64,000 nucleotides of DNA from Aridibacter famidurans (GCA_024103495.1 JAGFIQ010000108.1:1-64000), one strand, 5' to 3'; shown: positions 31,548-41,536, counted from the first letter of the stretch. Numbers and translations are program-made. The notes: generated by a model not told the origin, from the sequence alone.

Positions 31548-34500
31548 ATGCGAAAAACCAAAGCGATCGCAGCGGCTGTTTTCTGTGTTTCGGCGCTCAT
31601 CGCCGCTTCTTTCGACCTGTTCGAAACCCGTGGTTCCGCGCGGCAGGAAGATTCGAGGGTCTTCCGCGAGCTGCGTCCGGTATTCGTCCCGGCTTTCGCA
31701 AGCGGGGTGTCGGTCCCGGTCCGGGATCTGGCGCCCGCCGTTCCCGAATCGTGGAAAAAGAGCGGAAAGATGGGCCGTGCGGAACAGCAGGCGCGCGAGG
31801 TGCCGAACAGGATACCGTTTCGAAAACAGGTCGAGAACGCGATACCTGACACGGAACGCCCGGTCGGCACAATTGCCGGCGCGCCGATGCCTGCTCCGTC
31901 GGTTTCTTTTGAGGGCCTGAGCTCCAACGACAATTTCGCCGCTTATGGATTCCGGATCGTTCCGCCGGACACAATAGGAGACGTAGGGCCCTCGCATTAC
32001 GTCCAGGCGGCGAACGCTCTGTTCAGGGTCTTCGACAAGGCGGGAAACCCAGTAACGCCGCCACTGAAGATGTCCAGCCTGTTCGCTTCACTGGGCACGA
32101 ACTGCTCGACCCGCGACGACGGAGATCCGATCGTTCTGCACGACCCGCTTGCCGACCGCTGGATCCTTAGTCAGTTCTGCAAGGCTTTCCCGCCGTTCCG
32201 CCAGATGATCGCCGTTTCGAAGACCTCCGATCCGGCGGGCGACTACTACGTCTACGAGTTCGTGATGCCGAACGTGAAGCTCAACGATTATCCGAAGCTG
32301 GCGGTCTGGTCGGACGCGATCTATATGACGACCGACGAGTTCTACGGAAGCGAATACGCCGGCACGGGCGTGTTCGCCTTCGATCGTGAAAAACTCCTGT
32401 CGGGAGATCCTTCCGCGGGTTTCATCTATTTCGACCTTGCCTCGCCGACGACAATGAGGATCGGAGGCCTGCTGCCGGTCGATCTCGACGGCATCGTTCC
32501 GCCTCCTGCCGATTCGCCCGGTATGTTTCTCGGATACACCGCAACGGAATACGGCGATGCTGCAGACACCGTAAGGCTGTTTGAGTTCGAAGCGGATTTC
32601 GCAAGTCCGGCGGATTCGACCTTTTCAGAAGCTTCGGGATCTCCTTTCGCGGTGCCTTCGTTCGATCCGACCAGTAATCCGGGCCGTGATGACGTTCCCC
32701 AGCCGGTTCCCGGTGCCAAGCTCGATTCGCAAAGCGACCGGCTGATGTATCGCGCCGCATACACGAATCGCTCGGTCGCTGATTCGATCGTCGTTAATCA
32801 GACGGTGCGCATCTCCGAAACCGGCGCGCCGTACGTCGGCGCGGTTCGCGTGCACATACTCGAGAGGCCCTCCGGCGGCGAATTCGCCATTCGCGAATCC
32901 ACCACTCTCGGAGATACCGACACGAGCAGGTTCATGGCTGCGGCGGCTCAAGACCGGGAAGGAAATCTCGCCGTCGGGTACAGCACGTCTAACGGCGAAA
33001 AACGGCCGGCGATAGTTTATTCGGGCAAGCTTGAAAGCGATCCGCCCGGGGTCTTCAGGCCTGAGACGGCATTGATAGAAGGGGACGGCGTACAGACTGC
33101 GTTCGGATTCCGGTGGGGAGACTACACGGGACTGAGCCCGGACCCTTCGGACGGATGCACTTTCTGGATCACGAACCAGTATTACTCCGCCGAGAGCCAG
33201 GCCGAGAGCCCCTTCGGCTGGCTGACCAGGATCGGATCATTCCGATTTCCGGAATGCGAAACTTCTCAGCCGGCATCGCTTTCCGGTACGGTGTCCGATT
33301 CGGACACCGGGCTTCCTATCGAAGGCGCGGTCGTCTCGCTCGAGCGCGGCCTCCGAAGAACCAGCAGCTCCGGCGGGGACTACGGACCGTTCGCGCTTCC
33401 CGCGGGAAGCTACACCGCCTCGGTGACGGCACGCGGCTATCTCCCGGGCACTGCGATGGTCGACGTATCATCAGGCGTATCTCTGGAGAGGGATTTCTCT
33501 CTCGAGCCGACGGCAGTGATCGAAGATTCGCCGATCGGGATAGTTTCGGAATCCTGTTCGACCAACGGCGCGGTCGAACCGGGCGAAAGGGCCACCGTTG
33601 CGATACCTCTGCGAAATACCGGCGCGCGGGAAGTCTCCGATCTTGTCGTTTCGCTCGCGGAGGGCGCAGGCATTGAAGAGCCCTCACCGCCACAAAGCTA
33701 CGGTGCGCTGCCTGCGGGAGGCGGCCCCGTAACCAGAGACTTCTCGTTCACCGCGTCTTCGGGACTCAAGTGCGGTGCGGTCATTAGGCTGAACCTGATC
33801 CTTTCAGACGGCGATCTGCAGCTTGGAACAGTGTCGATCGATCTGCGGGCGGGCAAAGAAAAGATCGCATTTTCCGAAGGGTTTGATTCGGTGCAGTCTC
33901 AGGGACTTCCCGTAGGATGGACCACGTCAGCTGAAGGAGCGCAACTCGAATGGACCGTAAGTTCCCAACGCGCTGATTCGGGAAGGTATTCGGTTTTCTC
34001 GCCGTCCCCCAGGCAGGTCGGACTCAACGAGCTCGTGACCCCGCCGATCGCGATCGGAACTCAGGAAGCGGAACTCAGGTTCCGAAACTGGTACGAACTT
34101 GAGACGACGTTCCTCCGCAACCGGCTCTATGACGGTTCTGTTCTCGAGATCAAGATCGGCTCTGGCGACTGGCAGGACATACTGGACGCCGGCGGGTCAT
34201 TTCGATCCGGAGGTTATGATCTCGGACTGATCGATTCCTGCTGTCAGAATCCGCTCGGCGGACGGCCGGGGTGGTCCGGACGGAGCGGGATAAACCAGGA
34301 ATCGGAGTTCATCGATTCGGTCGTTTCGCTACCGCCGGCCGCGGCCGGCAGCGAGGTCCGGTTCAGATGGCGTATCGGAACCGACATCGGGTCTTTTCGT
34401 GAAGGGCAGTACCTCGACGACATAACCGTCTCCGACGGCTATGTTTGCGACTGTGCCGATCAATCCGCCGGGACGGCGCTGTTCGATTTCGACGGAGACG

Positions 34501-35315
34501 GCAAGACCGACGCTTCGGTGTTCGAAGCGACAGATGAAACGTCACAGCCCGACTACAGGATCAGGCAGTCCTCGAACGGTTCTGAAGCGGCATATTTCTG
34601 GGGAAGCGCAGGAGACAGGCCGGTCAATGCCGACTACGACGGTGACGGAATTACCGATTTGGCGGTCTTTCGGCCTTCGAATCGCGTCTGGTTCATCTTC
34701 AACAGCTCCGATTCGACTGTCCGGGCGGCGGAATTCGGGATCGCGAGCGACCTTCCGGCGATCTCGGATCTGGACGGCGACTCGCGAGCGGACATCGCAG
34801 TTTACAGATCGAGCGAGGGAACCTGGTACTACCTGAAGAGCTCTGACGGATCGTTCGCCGCCGCCCAATTCGGAGTGGACGGCGATCTTCCCGTGCCTGC
34901 CGATTACGACGGTGACGGGACCGATGACCTGGCGGTGTTCCGGCCTTCGAACGGCGTCTGGTATGTGTTCGGAAGCTCCGACGGGTTTTCGGCCGTCCAG
35001 TTCGGCGTGGCCGGAGACACGCCTGTCACCGGAGATTTCGACGGCGACGGGCGCGCCGACCGCGTCGTGTACCGACCTTCGAATTCGGTCTGGTACCTTC
35101 TGGGCAGCAGCGCGGGATTCTCGGCGGCGCAGTTCGGCATCGCGACCGACAAGCCGCTGCAGGCGGACATAGACGGCGACGGCCGGCAGGACATAGGGGT
35201 CTACCGGCCGGAAAGCTCTATGTGGTTCTTCTTGAGAAGCTCGGATTCTGCGGTCGAGAGCTTCAAATTCGGGTCAGCCGGATCGACCGCTGTGCCCGGG
35301 ATCTTCGTCCGGTAA
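31548..35315 (+). CDS. Large secreted protein with carboxypeptidase-regulatory-like and FG-GAP-like domains
   Basis: This 1255-residue protein has a signal peptide (RKTKAIAAAVFCVSALIAAS). Residues about 120-560 form a large beta-rich domain that starts FGEGLSSND-like and carries PPDTIGDVGPSHYVQAANAL and FRWGDYTGLSPDPSDGCTFW, a sequence style seen in secreted proteins of unknown enzymatic role. Residues about 575-650 are carboxypeptidase-regulatory-like (SGTVSDSDTGLPIEGAVVSL). From 650 to 960 there is an Ig/jelly-roll-like part, and from 978 to the end about five to six FG-GAP-like repeats with DFDGDGKTD loops and VFRPSNGVWYVFGS. It is exported and probably surface-bound. It follows the UPF0016 gene by 42 bases. 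I cannot give it a function beyond adhesion or carbohydrate contact. Confidence 0.82.
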   Translation: MRKTKAIAAAVFCVSALIAASFDLFETRGSARQEDSRVFRELRPVFVPAFASGVSVPVRDLAPAVPESWKKSGKMGRAEQQAREVPNRIPFRKQVENAIPDTERPVGTIAGAPMPAPSVSFEGLSSNDNFAAYGFRIVPPDTIGDVGPSHYVQAANALFRVFDKAGNPVTPPLKMSSLFASLGTNCSTRDDGDPIVLHDPLADRWILSQFCKAFPPFRQMIAVSKTSDPAGDYYVYEFVMPNVKLNDYPKLAVWSDAIYMTTDEFYGSEYAGTGVFAFDREKLLSGDPSAGFIYFDLASPTTMRIGGLLPVDLDGIVPPPADSPGMFLGYTATEYGDAADTVRLFEFEADFASPADSTFSEASGSPFAVPSFDPTSNPGRDDVPQPVPGAKLDSQSDRLMYRAAYTNRSVADSIVVNQTVRISETGAPYVGAVRVHILERPSGGEFAIRESTTLGDTDTSRFMAAAAQDREGNLAVGYSTSNGEKRPAIVYSGKLESDPPGVFRPETALIEGDGVQTAFGFRWGDYTGLSPDPSDGCTFWITNQYYSAESQAESPFGWLTRIGSFRFPECETSQPASLSGTVSDSDTGLPIEGAVVSLERGLRRTSSSGGDYGPFALPAGSYTASVTARGYLPGTAMVDVSSGVSLERDFSLEPTAVIEDSPIGIVSESCSTNGAVEPGERATVAIPLRNTGAREVSDLVVSLAEGAGIEEPSPPQSYGALPAGGGPVTRDFSFTASSGLKCGAVIRLNLILSDGDLQLGTVSIDLRAGKEKIAFSEGFDSVQSQGLPVGWTTSAEGAQLEWTVSSQRADSGRYSVFSPSPRQVGLNELVTPPIAIGTQEAELRFRNWYELETTFLRNRLYDGSVLEIKIGSGDWQDILDAGGSFRSGGYDLGLIDSCCQNPLGGRPGWSGRSGINQESEFIDSVVSLPPAAAGSEVRFRWRIGTDIGSFREGQYLDDITVSDGYVCDCADQSAGTALFDFDGDGKTDASVFEATDETSQPDYRIRQSSNGSEAAYFWGSAGDRPVNADYDGDGITDLAVFRPSNRVWFIFNSSDSTVRAAEFGIASDLPAISDLDGDSRADIAVYRSSEGTWYYLKSSDGSFAAAQFGVDGDLPVPADYDGDGTDDLAVFRPSNGVWYVFGSSDGFSAVQFGVAGDTPVTGDFDGDGRADRVVYRPSNSVWYLLGSSAGFSAAQFGIATDKPLQADIDGDGRQDIGVYRPESSMWFFLRSSDSAVESFKFGSAGSTAVPGIFVR

Positions 35316-35325
35316 GGCCCGAGCC

Positions 35326-35544
35326 TCATTTGTCGCGGTTCTTGAATGCGATCACGGCTTCTGCCGCTCCCGCGTGCATTATTTCCGGTTTGTGATACTT
35401 CCAGTAATGTTCGAATTCCTCCTCGGACTTGTCTTTCATATCGCTCCGCAGCTTGTCTTTCAAAAAGTTCTCGCACCATTCCCGCATCTCGGGATCGCGG
35501 TTCAACGCGGTTCGGGCTCCGTGCATCAGATTGTCTCGTTCCAT
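35326..35544 (-). CDS. Small hypothetical protein, 72 aa
   Basis: The protein MERDNLMHGARTALNRDPEM and onwards is charged and helical, with a central EWCENFLKDKLRSDMKDKSE and a C-terminal EAVIAFKNRDK. GGAG lies about 10 bases before the ATG. No domain is recognised. It ends 10 bases from the convergent large secreted protein gene, and its upstream side faces the M16 peptidase gene. It could be a small regulatory or structural protein. Confidence 0.6.
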   Translation of the reverse strand: MERDNLMHGARTALNRDPEMREWCENFLKDKLRSDMKDKSEEEFEHYWKYHKPEIMHAGAAEAVIAFKNRDK

Positions 35545-35638
35545 TGGGTCAACTCCATATGTTAATGTTCCTTAATGGTCATTCTCGCAGGAACTGCGGG
35601 ATTACCGAAATCCATCGTCCACACCGGGAGTACTTTTC

Positions 35639-37150
35639 GTGAAAAAATTCGCAGTTTTATCGATTCTTGCGGTCGTAGTGTCTGCTGCACCGCTTCTCGC
35701 TCAGAAACCCGGAAACAGTTCTGCGCAGCCGGCTGCTAGTGCCGCCGTTGCGAAACAGGCGATAGAGGTACCGTTCGTCAACCGCAAGCTTGCCAACGGA
35801 ATGGAGGTGATCGTGCTTCCCGACGCTTCCGTGCCGCTCGTGACAGTCGAGATCGCGGTCCGCAACGGGTCCTTCACGGAACCGCTCGAATACAACGGAC
35901 TGTCCCATCTCTACGAACATATGTTCTTCAAACCGCACCAGGGGCAACTGCTTTACAACTGCGAGATCGCGCTGCAGACAGGCAATACGGAGTATTTCAG
36001 AGCGGCGAGCTGCGTGGAAACCATAAAGCTGCGGGAGCAGATCGGAAGCGTCATCTACCTGAACAACCAGGACCAGCTGAACATCAAGAATGCCACGACG
36101 CGGGAAGAGGTGGTCAACTACTACTTCATTACGACCAGCGACAATCTTCCTTCCGCTCTGAGGTTTATCAACGATGCGATACGGTACCCGACCTTCGTTG
36201 AAGAGGAACTGAACGAAGAGATCCAGGTCGTCATTGGCGAGATCGACCGTAACGAATCAAACCCGTTCTACTTCCTCGACAAGACACTAAAGGAAAAACT
36301 CTTCTACAAGTATCCGACGCGCAAGAAGCCACTCGGCACCAGAGAGACCGTCTCGTCCGCGACTGTAGAGAAGATGCAGACGATCCAGTCGCGATACTAC
36401 GTCCCTAACAACGCCGCGCTGATCGTTACGGGCGATGTCGATCCGGAGAAGGTGTTCCGCTATTCCGAAGAAGTCTTTGCCTCATGGCCGAAGCGCGAGA
36501 AAGATCCGTTCGAAGAGTTTCCGATGGTTGATCACCCTCCGCTTAAGGAGAGCGCAGGGTATTTCGTCGAACAACCCGTCCAGAATGTGCTGGTCCAGAT
36601 CGGATGGCACGGTCCCTCGATCGGTGAGGATGACGAAGGCACTTACGCTGCGGACGTTTTCTCGTACATCCTCTCGCAGCCGAATTCAAAGTTTCAGAGG
36701 AGGATGGTGGATTCTGGACTGACCGTGGCCACAGACATCGGGTATTACACGCAAAGGAATGTTGGTCCGATCGCGATCACGCTCGTGACGACGCCGGAAA
36801 GATCGAAGGAAGCACTGAAAGCGGTCTACGAGGAGATCGCAAAATTCGACAAACCCGACTACTTCACGGATCAGGAGCTCGAGAACGCCAAGAACCTGCT
36901 TGAGGCGCGAGACCTGTTCGAACGCGAGAAACTGACCGAGTACGCACATACCCTTGGTTTCTGGTGGTCGTCGACCGGCATCGAGTACTTCCGCGGTTAT
37001 CACAAGAATCTGCGTGCTGTCACCAGGAAGCAGACGAACGATTACGTTCGAAGATATATCATCGGCAAGCCCAGGGTCGGTGTCGCACTCCTTTCGCCGT
37101 CCGCACGGACGGCCTCGAAGCTCACCGAAGCCGACCTGATCGGCAAGTGA
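35639..37150 (+). CDS. M16-family zinc peptidase, catalytically competent subunit, secreted
   Basis: This 503-residue protein has a signal peptide (KKFAVLSILAVVVSAAPLLA). The first half carries the inverted zinc motif HLYEH at residues 90-94, and a later EEELNEEIQVVIGEIDRNES supplies the distal Glu typical of M16 enzymes. The second half is the inactive pseudo-domain that closes the clamshell (NAALIVTGDVDPEKVFRYSE). M16 peptidases of this bacterial type digest unfolded or small peptides in the periplasm. The next gene, 28 bases downstream, encodes an M16 protein without the zinc motif. The two are likely to form a heterodimer like mitochondrial processing peptidase. Confidence 0.9.
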   Translation: MKKFAVLSILAVVVSAAPLLAQKPGNSSAQPAASAAVAKQAIEVPFVNRKLANGMEVIVLPDASVPLVTVEIAVRNGSFTEPLEYNGLSHLYEHMFFKPHQGQLLYNCEIALQTGNTEYFRAASCVETIKLREQIGSVIYLNNQDQLNIKNATTREEVVNYYFITTSDNLPSALRFINDAIRYPTFVEEELNEEIQVVIGEIDRNESNPFYFLDKTLKEKLFYKYPTRKKPLGTRETVSSATVEKMQTIQSRYYVPNNAALIVTGDVDPEKVFRYSEEVFASWPKREKDPFEEFPMVDHPPLKESAGYFVEQPVQNVLVQIGWHGPSIGEDDEGTYAADVFSYILSQPNSKFQRRMVDSGLTVATDIGYYTQRNVGPIAITLVTTPERSKEALKAVYEEIAKFDKPDYFTDQELENAKNLLEARDLFEREKLTEYAHTLGFWWSSTGIEYFRGYHKNLRAVTRKQTNDYVRRYIIGKPRVGVALLSPSARTASKLTEADLIGK

Positions 37151-37178
37151 AAAGATAGTAATACCGAGGGTTAACTCT

Positions 37179-38558
37179 ATGCGTTTCGGAATAATTTCAT
37201 TGAGATCACTCGCCCGGCTTACGGGTCTGTCTCGGGTCTTTCTCCCTCTTTTGCTCGTTACAGCGGTCTTTTCCCAAGCCAGCTCGGGTAACCTGGAAGA
37301 GCAGGCGGCTCTTGTCACCGAGTTCGAAGTGAACGGACTCAAGGTGCTGGTCAAAAAGCGGCCTTCGGCGGCAACAGTAGCGGCCGGTTTGTTCATTCGG
37401 GGAGGCGCGAGGAACGTGACGGCCGAGAATGCAGGGATCGAGAGCCTTATGCTTGACACCGCGGTCGAGGGAAGCGCCAATTTTCCGCGCGAAGAACTGA
37501 GAAAACGGCTCGCGAATACCGGAACCGAGATCGGAGCCGGGATCAACAGCGACTACAGCGTTCTGAGCATGGGCTCCACCCGCGAGCATTTTCAGGAATC
37601 GTGGCGCATCTTCGCCGACATCGCGATGAACCCGAAGTTCGACCCCGCAGATCTCGAGCGTGTCCGGGAGAGGATCCTGACCGGGCTGAGGGAAGCCGAA
37701 ACCGACAATGACAACTTCCTGGAGATCCTTCAGGAGAGGATCGTTTACCGTGGTCATCCGTACTCCACCGATGTTCGGGGAACTTTGCAGACCATCCCCA
37801 AGTTCGAGGTGAAGGACCTGCGGGGCTTTCACGGACAGGTGATGCAGACCTCAAGGCTCCTGCTTGTGGTGGTTGGAGACGTGGATGCGGAGGAATTCAA
37901 AGGATGGGTCGAAAGAAGTCTTGGGAACCTGCCGAAGGGCGAGTATGATCCTGCCGCGGTTCCGGAGATCAAGATCGACAAACCGGCGCTCGACATCACA
38001 AGGCGACAGCTTCCGACGAATTATGTTCAGGGCGTCTTCAATGCTCCTGGGCTCGGACACCAGGATTATTACCCGATGAAGATCGCCGTCGCGATCCTTC
38101 AGGCCCAGGTATTTCAGGAGGTCCGTGTCGAACGGCAGCTTTCGTACGCGCCGAACGCCGAACTGAACACTAACGCCGCGAATACGGGATTTATCTATGT
38201 GACGACGGTGAATCCGAATGAAGCGGTCGGGGTAATGCTTGATGAAATGGAGACCCTTAAGAACAGGCTTGTGAATGAGCGGTTCCTTTCCGGTATCTCG
38301 GGTCACTTTCTGACCCTTCACTACGTAGATCAGGAAACTAACGCGGCGCAGGCTCGCGAGTTGGCGAAATATGAGCTGATCGGCGGCGGATGGCGAAACG
38401 CTTTCCTTTTCCTCGACAAGATCAAGGCTGTAAGGCCGGAACAGATACAGGCCGTCGCGCGGAAATACTTCCGCAATATCCACTTTATCGTGATCGGAGA
38501 TCCGGCGATAATCGACCGCTCGGTGTTTATCGGACAGACCGACGCGGCGGGAAACTGA
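37179..38558 (+). CDS. M16-family peptidase homologue lacking the zinc motif
   Basis: The 459 residues begin with a signal peptide (the SRVFLPLLLVTAVFSQ region). The M16 fold is shown by FEVNGLKVLVKKRPSAATVA and FIRGGARNVTAENAGIESLM. Where active enzymes have HxxEH this protein reads GIESLML, so it cannot bind zinc in the usual way. Downstream it has GSTREHFQESWRIFADIAMN and TNYVQGVFNAPGLGHQDYYP, both family-like. It most likely forms the non-catalytic half of a complex with the protein encoded directly upstream. A strong terminator follows the stop. Confidence 0.9.
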   Translation: MRFGIISLRSLARLTGLSRVFLPLLLVTAVFSQASSGNLEEQAALVTEFEVNGLKVLVKKRPSAATVAAGLFIRGGARNVTAENAGIESLMLDTAVEGSANFPREELRKRLANTGTEIGAGINSDYSVLSMGSTREHFQESWRIFADIAMNPKFDPADLERVRERILTGLREAETDNDNFLEILQERIVYRGHPYSTDVRGTLQTIPKFEVKDLRGFHGQVMQTSRLLLVVVGDVDAEEFKGWVERSLGNLPKGEYDPAAVPEIKIDKPALDITRRQLPTNYVQGVFNAPGLGHQDYYPMKIAVAILQAQVFQEVRVERQLSYAPNAELNTNAANTGFIYVTTVNPNEAVGVMLDEMETLKNRLVNERFLSGISGHFLTLHYVDQETNAAQARELAKYELIGGGWRNAFLFLDKIKAVRPEQIQAVARKYFRNIHFIVIGDPAIIDRSVFIGQTDAAGN

Positions 38559-38575
38559 AGGCCGTCACTTTGGAG

Positions 38576-38614
38576 AAAAAGACAGGCAGGCTCTTTCGAG
38601 CCTGCCTCTTTTTT
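38576..38614. terminator. Bidirectional terminator between M16 operon and FecR gene
   Basis: A 10-bp stem AGGCAGGCTC / GAGCCTGCCT with a 4-base TTTC loop, preceded by AAAAA and followed by TTTTTT, sits between two convergent genes. Confidence 0.92.
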
Positions 38615-40631
38615 AGTTTCCGGACTTCTCGTTCGCCGGCGGTTTTGAAGGAGGTTTGCTCTCGCGCCTCTGATTATTCTTCGCCGGAGGCGATTTTGCC
38701 GGAGGCGGAGAGGGCTTCCTGGCCGGAGGCGGAGAAGGCTTCCTGGCCGGAGGCGGAGAAGGTTTCCTGGTCTCGGTCCTTGGAGGAGGCGTCCTTGCCG
38801 GAGGATCCGGCCTTCGGGTCTCTGTCCTCCTCAGAGGCGGATTGTTCGCCGGAGGAGTAGGCTTCCGTTCGACCGGAGCGGGCCTTGGCGTCGGCCTGTA
38901 AACCGGCGGCGTCGGTTCGCTCTTTGCGGGAGGCGTTTTCCTCTCGACCTTCGTCTCAGGAACATTCGTGCGGTTGATAGGCGGAACGACTACCCTTCGG
39001 TCCGTGTTTTCCTTCCGGTCGTTCCCGGTTCGGTCAAAGACTCCGGTCCTGGGCTCCGTTTTCCTACCCGGTTCAGGATCGTTGACCCTTGGAACTGTCG
39101 TCAGCGGAGGCCGGTTCCCGTAGATCTTCTGCTGTTTCAGTTTCGCGTCAAGCGACTGACCGGCAGTCCTGTCTGCCGCGCCTATCCTGGTCTTACCGTT
39201 TTCAAACGGAGACTTCCTGTCGGCGGCTACAATGTCCGGGCTCTTCTTGCCGAGGATCTCGGGGCGGCTTGGGATCAACGGCGGCGAATCGGTCACGACC
39301 GGTTTCTTGCCTAGGATCTCCTTGGAGATGGTCGGCGGAGCAGTATCGAATCGTCCCTTTCCTTTTCCGAACTCTTCCTTGCTTGTGGAAACCACGGCGT
39401 TCGCAGGAACTCTTTGAAGAGGCGGTAACTGGTTTCTCTGGCTCCTCGCCACGTTCAGCGGATCCGGTCCCGCAGGCTGATTTACCGGTTGGTTCGTATT
39501 TCTGTTTCGCCTGTGATCACGCCAGTATCGTCGGTATCGGCGGTTGTAATCGTAATAGGAGTAGTTGTAAGGCAGCGGATACCAGCAAACGCGTCCGCCG
39601 TAAGTGCCCAGATAGACGATCGCAGGTCGCCACCAGCTCGTGCGCCGGTAATACGGATTGTATCCGTAAGGGGTCCAGTACCATCTGCCCCCAAGATATA
39701 TCCAGCGGCCATAGTGGTATGTCGCCCAGCCCCAGGGCTCGTCGTTGACCCAGGTCCAGCCGTAGTAGGGAAGCCAACGCCACGTTCCGTAACGGTACGG
39801 CGACCAGTTCGAGTACATCGAGATCGCCCTTCCGTAAGGGCTCCACAAGTATCCGTAATCGTCATGGCGCTGCCACGAACCGTAATCGTTGAGATCGTCC
39901 GCGCCGTAGAGATCGTCGTCGTAGATGTCTCCGTAATGAGCGTCCTTAAGGCTTTCAATGATGTATTCGTCGCGGCTCGCCGACCAGTCATCGAAGGCGT
40001 CTCTGTAGCCGCTATTTCGCGCAACGGACCAGCGTCCCGCGTAAGAGCCTTCCAGCTCCATCGATGCGGACTGATCGTTCTTCAGAGTGAATCCCGAATC
40101 GAGCGAATAGACCCTCGCGGTACCTCCGTCCCAAACCGCGACCTTAACCGTCCGGTCAAATTCGTTTCCCGCGTCGACCTTGTATTTTCCGGCTTCCGCG
40201 ATCGCGACGGTCGTCCTTGGCGCGTCGATCTCGAAATAGCCCTGCGAAGGATCGAACTCGTAAACGCTCACGAGCAGCTTTCCTTCGCTAATGCTCACCG
40301 CGGCCCCTTCGTCGCCGAGACTCACGAGCTTGATCACGGAATTCTCGTCAAGCCGGAGATAGGTCTCGTTGTCGAACTGGATCTCAAGGCGCGTATTCCG
40401 CTCGGTCCGGATTTCGTCCCCTTCGACGAGCGGCAGGTTCATTACCGCGGCCTCCCAGTCTTCGCTGTCAACGCGCCTGACCTCGGCCTTGCCGTCGAGG
40501 AATTTTATTCTGGCCACTGTCGCCTCTACCTCAGGAAACTCGTCGTCATAGTCGTCGAACGCTGCAACAGGAATGGCGAAAAGCAGGGCAGAGAGGATGA
40601 CCGCGAAGAGTTTTGTGTTTTTGAAATGCAT
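38613..40631 (-). CDS. FecR-domain protein with DUF6600-like region and proline-rich tail
   Basis: The 672 residues begin with a signal peptide (LFAVILSALLFAIPVAAF). Next is a FecR domain (about residues 35-180: ARIKFLDGKAEVRRVDSEDW, then DEIRTERNTRLEIQFD). A Trp/Tyr-rich segment follows (about 220-390: SNWSPYRYGTWRWLPYYGWT, YYRRTSWWRPAIVYL), the pattern of DUF6600. The last 280 residues are low-complexity Pro/Arg/Lys/Thr-rich and include three exact PSPPPARK-type units encoded by a 24-bp tandem repeat (38698-38769). FecR domains usually work in envelope signalling, but no sigma factor gene is adjacent, so a structural envelope role is as likely. The tail might contact cell wall or polyanions (inference). 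Confidence 0.87.
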   Translation of the reverse strand: MHFKNTKLFAVILSALLFAIPVAAFDDYDDEFPEVEATVARIKFLDGKAEVRRVDSEDWEAAVMNLPLVEGDEIRTERNTRLEIQFDNETYLRLDENSVIKLVSLGDEGAAVSISEGKLLVSVYEFDPSQGYFEIDAPRTTVAIAEAGKYKVDAGNEFDRTVKVAVWDGGTARVYSLDSGFTLKNDQSASMELEGSYAGRWSVARNSGYRDAFDDWSASRDEYIIESLKDAHYGDIYDDDLYGADDLNDYGSWQRHDDYGYLWSPYGRAISMYSNWSPYRYGTWRWLPYYGWTWVNDEPWGWATYHYGRWIYLGGRWYWTPYGYNPYYRRTSWWRPAIVYLGTYGGRVCWYPLPYNYSYYDYNRRYRRYWRDHRRNRNTNQPVNQPAGPDPLNVARSQRNQLPPLQRVPANAVVSTSKEEFGKGKGRFDTAPPTISKEILGKKPVVTDSPPLIPSRPEILGKKSPDIVAADRKSPFENGKTRIGAADRTAGQSLDAKLKQQKIYGNRPPLTTVPRVNDPEPGRKTEPRTGVFDRTGNDRKENTDRRVVVPPINRTNVPETKVERKTPPAKSEPTPPVYRPTPRPAPVERKPTPPANNPPLRRTETRRPDPPARTPPPRTETRKPSPPPARKPSPPPARKPSPPPAKSPPAKNNQRRESKPPSKPPANEKSGN

Positions 40632-40852
40632 ATTGAATTCTCCTCTATTCGGTCGCTACCTATTGCCGGGAAGAGCCGAAGCAAGCAAATAAGTACGCTT
40701 TTTATTGTATATCAAAGCAATTTGCATACCTTCGGACGCTCCTCGCCGAATCACCGCCCTGGCGGGAACTATCTGAGATCGAAGGACTTAGGATTCGCCC
40801 GATATGGTAGACCACAGGGCTGTTCGGGAACGATATCGTATGCGGTGGAGAG

Positions 40853-41218
40853 CTATTTGAAGAGAATGAAGACCGATTTGGACCAGGTTGCGATGTCGTG
40901 GATCATCTCCCCGCTGACAACGCCGGCGGCCGAGAGGCCGGTTAAGAAGTGCACTCCCATCACACCGGTGTATAGCACAAGGGCGAGCGTCAGTCCGGCC
41001 CGGGCGAGCCGAAACTCTTGCCAGTTCCAGAATGAGAACGCGGCTACGACTCCGACCGCGACCTTCACCAGAATGAACGGGAGATTGCCCAGTTCGAGAA
41101 GCGTTGCCATCAGGCGGTTTCCTTCAGTGGCGTAACCATGGCGGACCCAGTAAACGGTAAGGACTGCGTCGAGCAGATTAAGGATGAAGAGTAGGACCGC
41201 TTGCTGATACAGTGACAT
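40853..41218 (-). CDS. DUF5658-like small membrane protein
   Basis: The start is set at the ATG at 41218 (MSLYQQAVLLFILNLLDAVL); a GTG at 41260 would only add a polar, Cys-containing stretch. The 121 residues have three or four hydrophobic segments (VLLFILNLLDAVLTVYWV, LPFILVKVAVGVVAAFSF, AGLTLALVLYTGVMGVHF). The early NLLDAxLT pattern and three- to four-helix layout resemble DUF5658. The protein is in the inner membrane, with no enzyme motif. It stands alone. The 276-base gap to the next gene (41261-41536) holds a GC-rich hairpin (CCCCCGGC/GCCGGGGG, 41275-41306) but no gene. Confidence 0.72.
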   Translation of the reverse strand: MSLYQQAVLLFILNLLDAVLTVYWVRHGYATEGNRLMATLLELGNLPFILVKVAVGVVAAFSFWNWQEFRLARAGLTLALVLYTGVMGVHFLTGLSAAGVVSGEMIHDIATWSKSVFILFK

Positions 41219-41536
41219 TAAGATCGCCCGCCTCGCAGAGTCGTGCGCCAGACAGCACACCTAAGATCGATTTGCCCCCGGCGGCGTACTGGCTCGCAGC
41301 CGGGGGCCGATCGTGAATCAAGAAAATGAATTGTCGTTGTTGCACTCACTATACTTCCAATCGCAATCCCGTTTCAATAAAACTCTTCGATTCTTCGGGA
41401 AAAGCGATCGGAGTGATATCCTCGACTTGTTGGGTCATCTTCCCGTTCAACCCGCCAACGAACCGTACACCCGAAGACTTCATCAGGGTAACCGGATTCG
41501 ATCGACGGGGGGAGAATTGAGATTGGCAAGGAAAGG

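Noticed and set aside
38590-38780. CRISPR-like or VNTR locus in the tail of the FecR gene
   Set aside because: The 24-bp units are in frame, contiguous and encode a proline-rich tail, so they are explained as coding repeats.
39489-41135. 548-codon open frame opposite the FecR protein gene
   Set aside because: Val/Arg-rich shadow; the opposite strand has signal peptide, FecR domain and aromatic-rich region.
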